Shown here: positions 63,422 through 64,000 of the stretch, piece after piece
Position numbering within the stretch: position 1 is the first letter of the stretch
Layout: each line of letters opens with the position of its first letter
NCBI RefSeq assembly: GCF_003752155.1
Contig: NZ_RJVG01000008.1
Location: 62,001-126,000, forward strand
Direction: 5' to 3'
From: Mobilisporobacter senegalensis
Lineage (GTDB): Bacteria; Bacillota; Clostridia; Lachnospirales; Lachnospiraceae
DNA length: 64,000 nucleotides
Made by a program: the position numbers and the translations under genes
Notes under the pieces: generated by a model
Database searches by the model: none
What the model saw: only the letters and a program-made list of their open reading frames with translations
Told to the model about the DNA's origin: nothing

Positions 63422-63811
63422 ATGTTTGAAATGAAAGATGAGTTTTTAACAGGAATTGAGTTAATTGATGATGAGCACAGAGAATTGTTTCGAATCGCTC
63501 AAACTGCCATGGATTTGTATCAGGATGAATATGTGGCAGATAAATATGACCATATTATTGAAATTCTTAAAGAATTAAAAGCTTATGCTATAAAGCATTT
63601 TGCTGATGAAGAGGCTTATATGGAGAGTATCCAGTATAAGAGATTATTTACCCAGAAAATAGAGCATAATGCGTTTGTTGAAAAATTGAATGAATTTGAC
63701 CTTGATAAGATTGATGAAAATCAGGAGGGTGCTATTTTAGATTTATTAAACTTTTTAAATGATTGGTTAGTAAATCACATTCTTGAAAAAGACAAGCTTA
63801 TTTCACAGTAA
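63422..63811 (+). CDS. Bacteriohemerythrin
   Basis: 129 residues, a four-helix bundle binding a non-heme di-iron site for oxygen. Iron ligands are visible in IDDEHRELF near 16-24, KHFADEEAYM near 59-68, KIEHNAFVEKL near 79-89 and WLVNHILEKD near 115-124. In anaerobes it is thought to bind or detoxify oxygen, or sense it. The ribosome site is GAAGGGAG. It has its own promoter and terminator. Confidence 0.94.
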   Translation: MFEMKDEFLTGIELIDDEHRELFRIAQTAMDLYQDEYVADKYDHIIEILKELKAYAIKHFADEEAYMESIQYKRLFTQKIEHNAFVEKLNEFDLDKIDENQEGAILDLLNFLNDWLVNHILEKDKLISQ

Positions 63812-63860
63812 ATTAATTAAGTGCTAATATATAGAAAGATGTGTTAATATATACGATAAA

Positions 63861-63899
63861 AATCGGAAAACTTGTGTATAATGTTTTCCGATTTTTTAT
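63861..63899 (+). terminator. Terminator after the hemerythrin gene
   Basis: An 11-bp stem (AATCGGAAAAC with GTTTTCCGATT), 11-nt loop, then TTTT. The last 100 bp of the window show no gene start that I can support. Confidence 0.85.
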
Positions 63900-64000
63900 A
63901 TCTCTTCATATTATCTTCATAATTTTCTGGTAGGATGGAATAAAGAGATATATTAATTATAGATAATATATTAATGCAGATCAAAATTCAAAAATAACGG

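Noticed and set aside
1-64000. tRNA, rRNA, prophage, integrase or insertion sequence
   Set aside because: None recognised in either strand; short RNA genes could still be missed without a covariance search.

Overview
The window looks like the chromosome of an AT-rich, low-GC Gram-positive anaerobe of the Clostridia, most likely Lachnospiraceae. Evidence: strong AGGAGG ribosome sites, TTGACA-N17-TATAAT promoters, PRD antiterminators with RAT/terminator leaders, a monomeric [FeFe] hydrogenase, YesM/YesN-type sugar sensing, and domain families common there (DUF3793, DUF2325, DUF2935, C_GCAxxG_C_C, paired ArsA-like ATPases). This placement is inference from gene content. No rRNA, tRNA, CRISPR array, prophage or transposase was seen.

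Layout. 1-4.8 kb: operon with a D-amino-acid transaminase (5' end outside the window), the two domains of D-glutamate cyclase as separate genes (DUF4392 and DUF1445), and 5-oxoprolinase PxpB, PxpC and PxpA; together they suggest D-glutamate or pyroglutamate catabolism. 4.9-9 kb: a TetR regulator with a CPBP membrane protease, a DUF362 protein, and a 5'-truncated surface-protein remnant. 9.2-14.3 kb: OmpR regulator, histidine kinase, MacB-type ATPase and long FtsX permease, as in antimicrobial-peptide sensing and export modules. 14.4-18 kb: phosphoglucomutase, a DapA family gene and a divergent AraC regulator. 18-20.2 kb: a DtxR-like repressor, DUF3793, flavodoxin and DUF2325; two identical-type operators mark a probable iron-limitation regulon. 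20.4-25.1 kb: an L,D-transpeptidase, then a MarR regulator with two ArsA/Get3-like ATPases flanking a 73-residue protein. 25.1-27.6 kb: a radical-SAM/DUF4130 DNA-repair pair behind two LexA-like boxes. 27.9-30.3 kb: an unusual L-LDH family enzyme, a C_GCAxxG_C_C protein, and a ZIP transporter that appears to lack an ATG start.

30.4-33.1 kb: OhrR divergent from glutathione peroxidase, D-2-hydroxyacid dehydrogenase and D-aminoacyl-tRNA deacylase, with an OhrR-like operator over the promoter. 33.1-36.7 kb: a LicT-type antiterminator and a glucose-type PTS IICBA, each behind a RAT/terminator; the antiterminator leader also carries a 15-bp tandem repeat. 36.8-38.6 kb: a [2Fe-2S] ferredoxin and [FeFe] hydrogenase. 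38.8-49.6 kb: YesN/YesM plus a membrane-tethered sugar-binding protein, then a ribose-type ABC transporter, RbsD/FucU mutarotase and ribulokinase. 49.6-52.6 kb: a 149-bp inverted repeat and aconitase. 52.7-56.2 kb: a second antiterminator (third RAT), EIIA, an HPr with Arg at position 46, and a NagE-like EIICB. 56.3-57.2 kb: DUF2935. 57.5-63.3 kb: oligopeptide transporter OppBCDF and OppA. 63.4-63.8 kb: bacteriohemerythrin.

Main themes are sugar uptake under antitermination and two-component control, peroxide and iron stress, DNA damage, and D-amino-acid turnover. Starts were moved downstream wherever an upstream extension lacked a ribosome site. Family calls come from motif recognition by eye; no database search was run.
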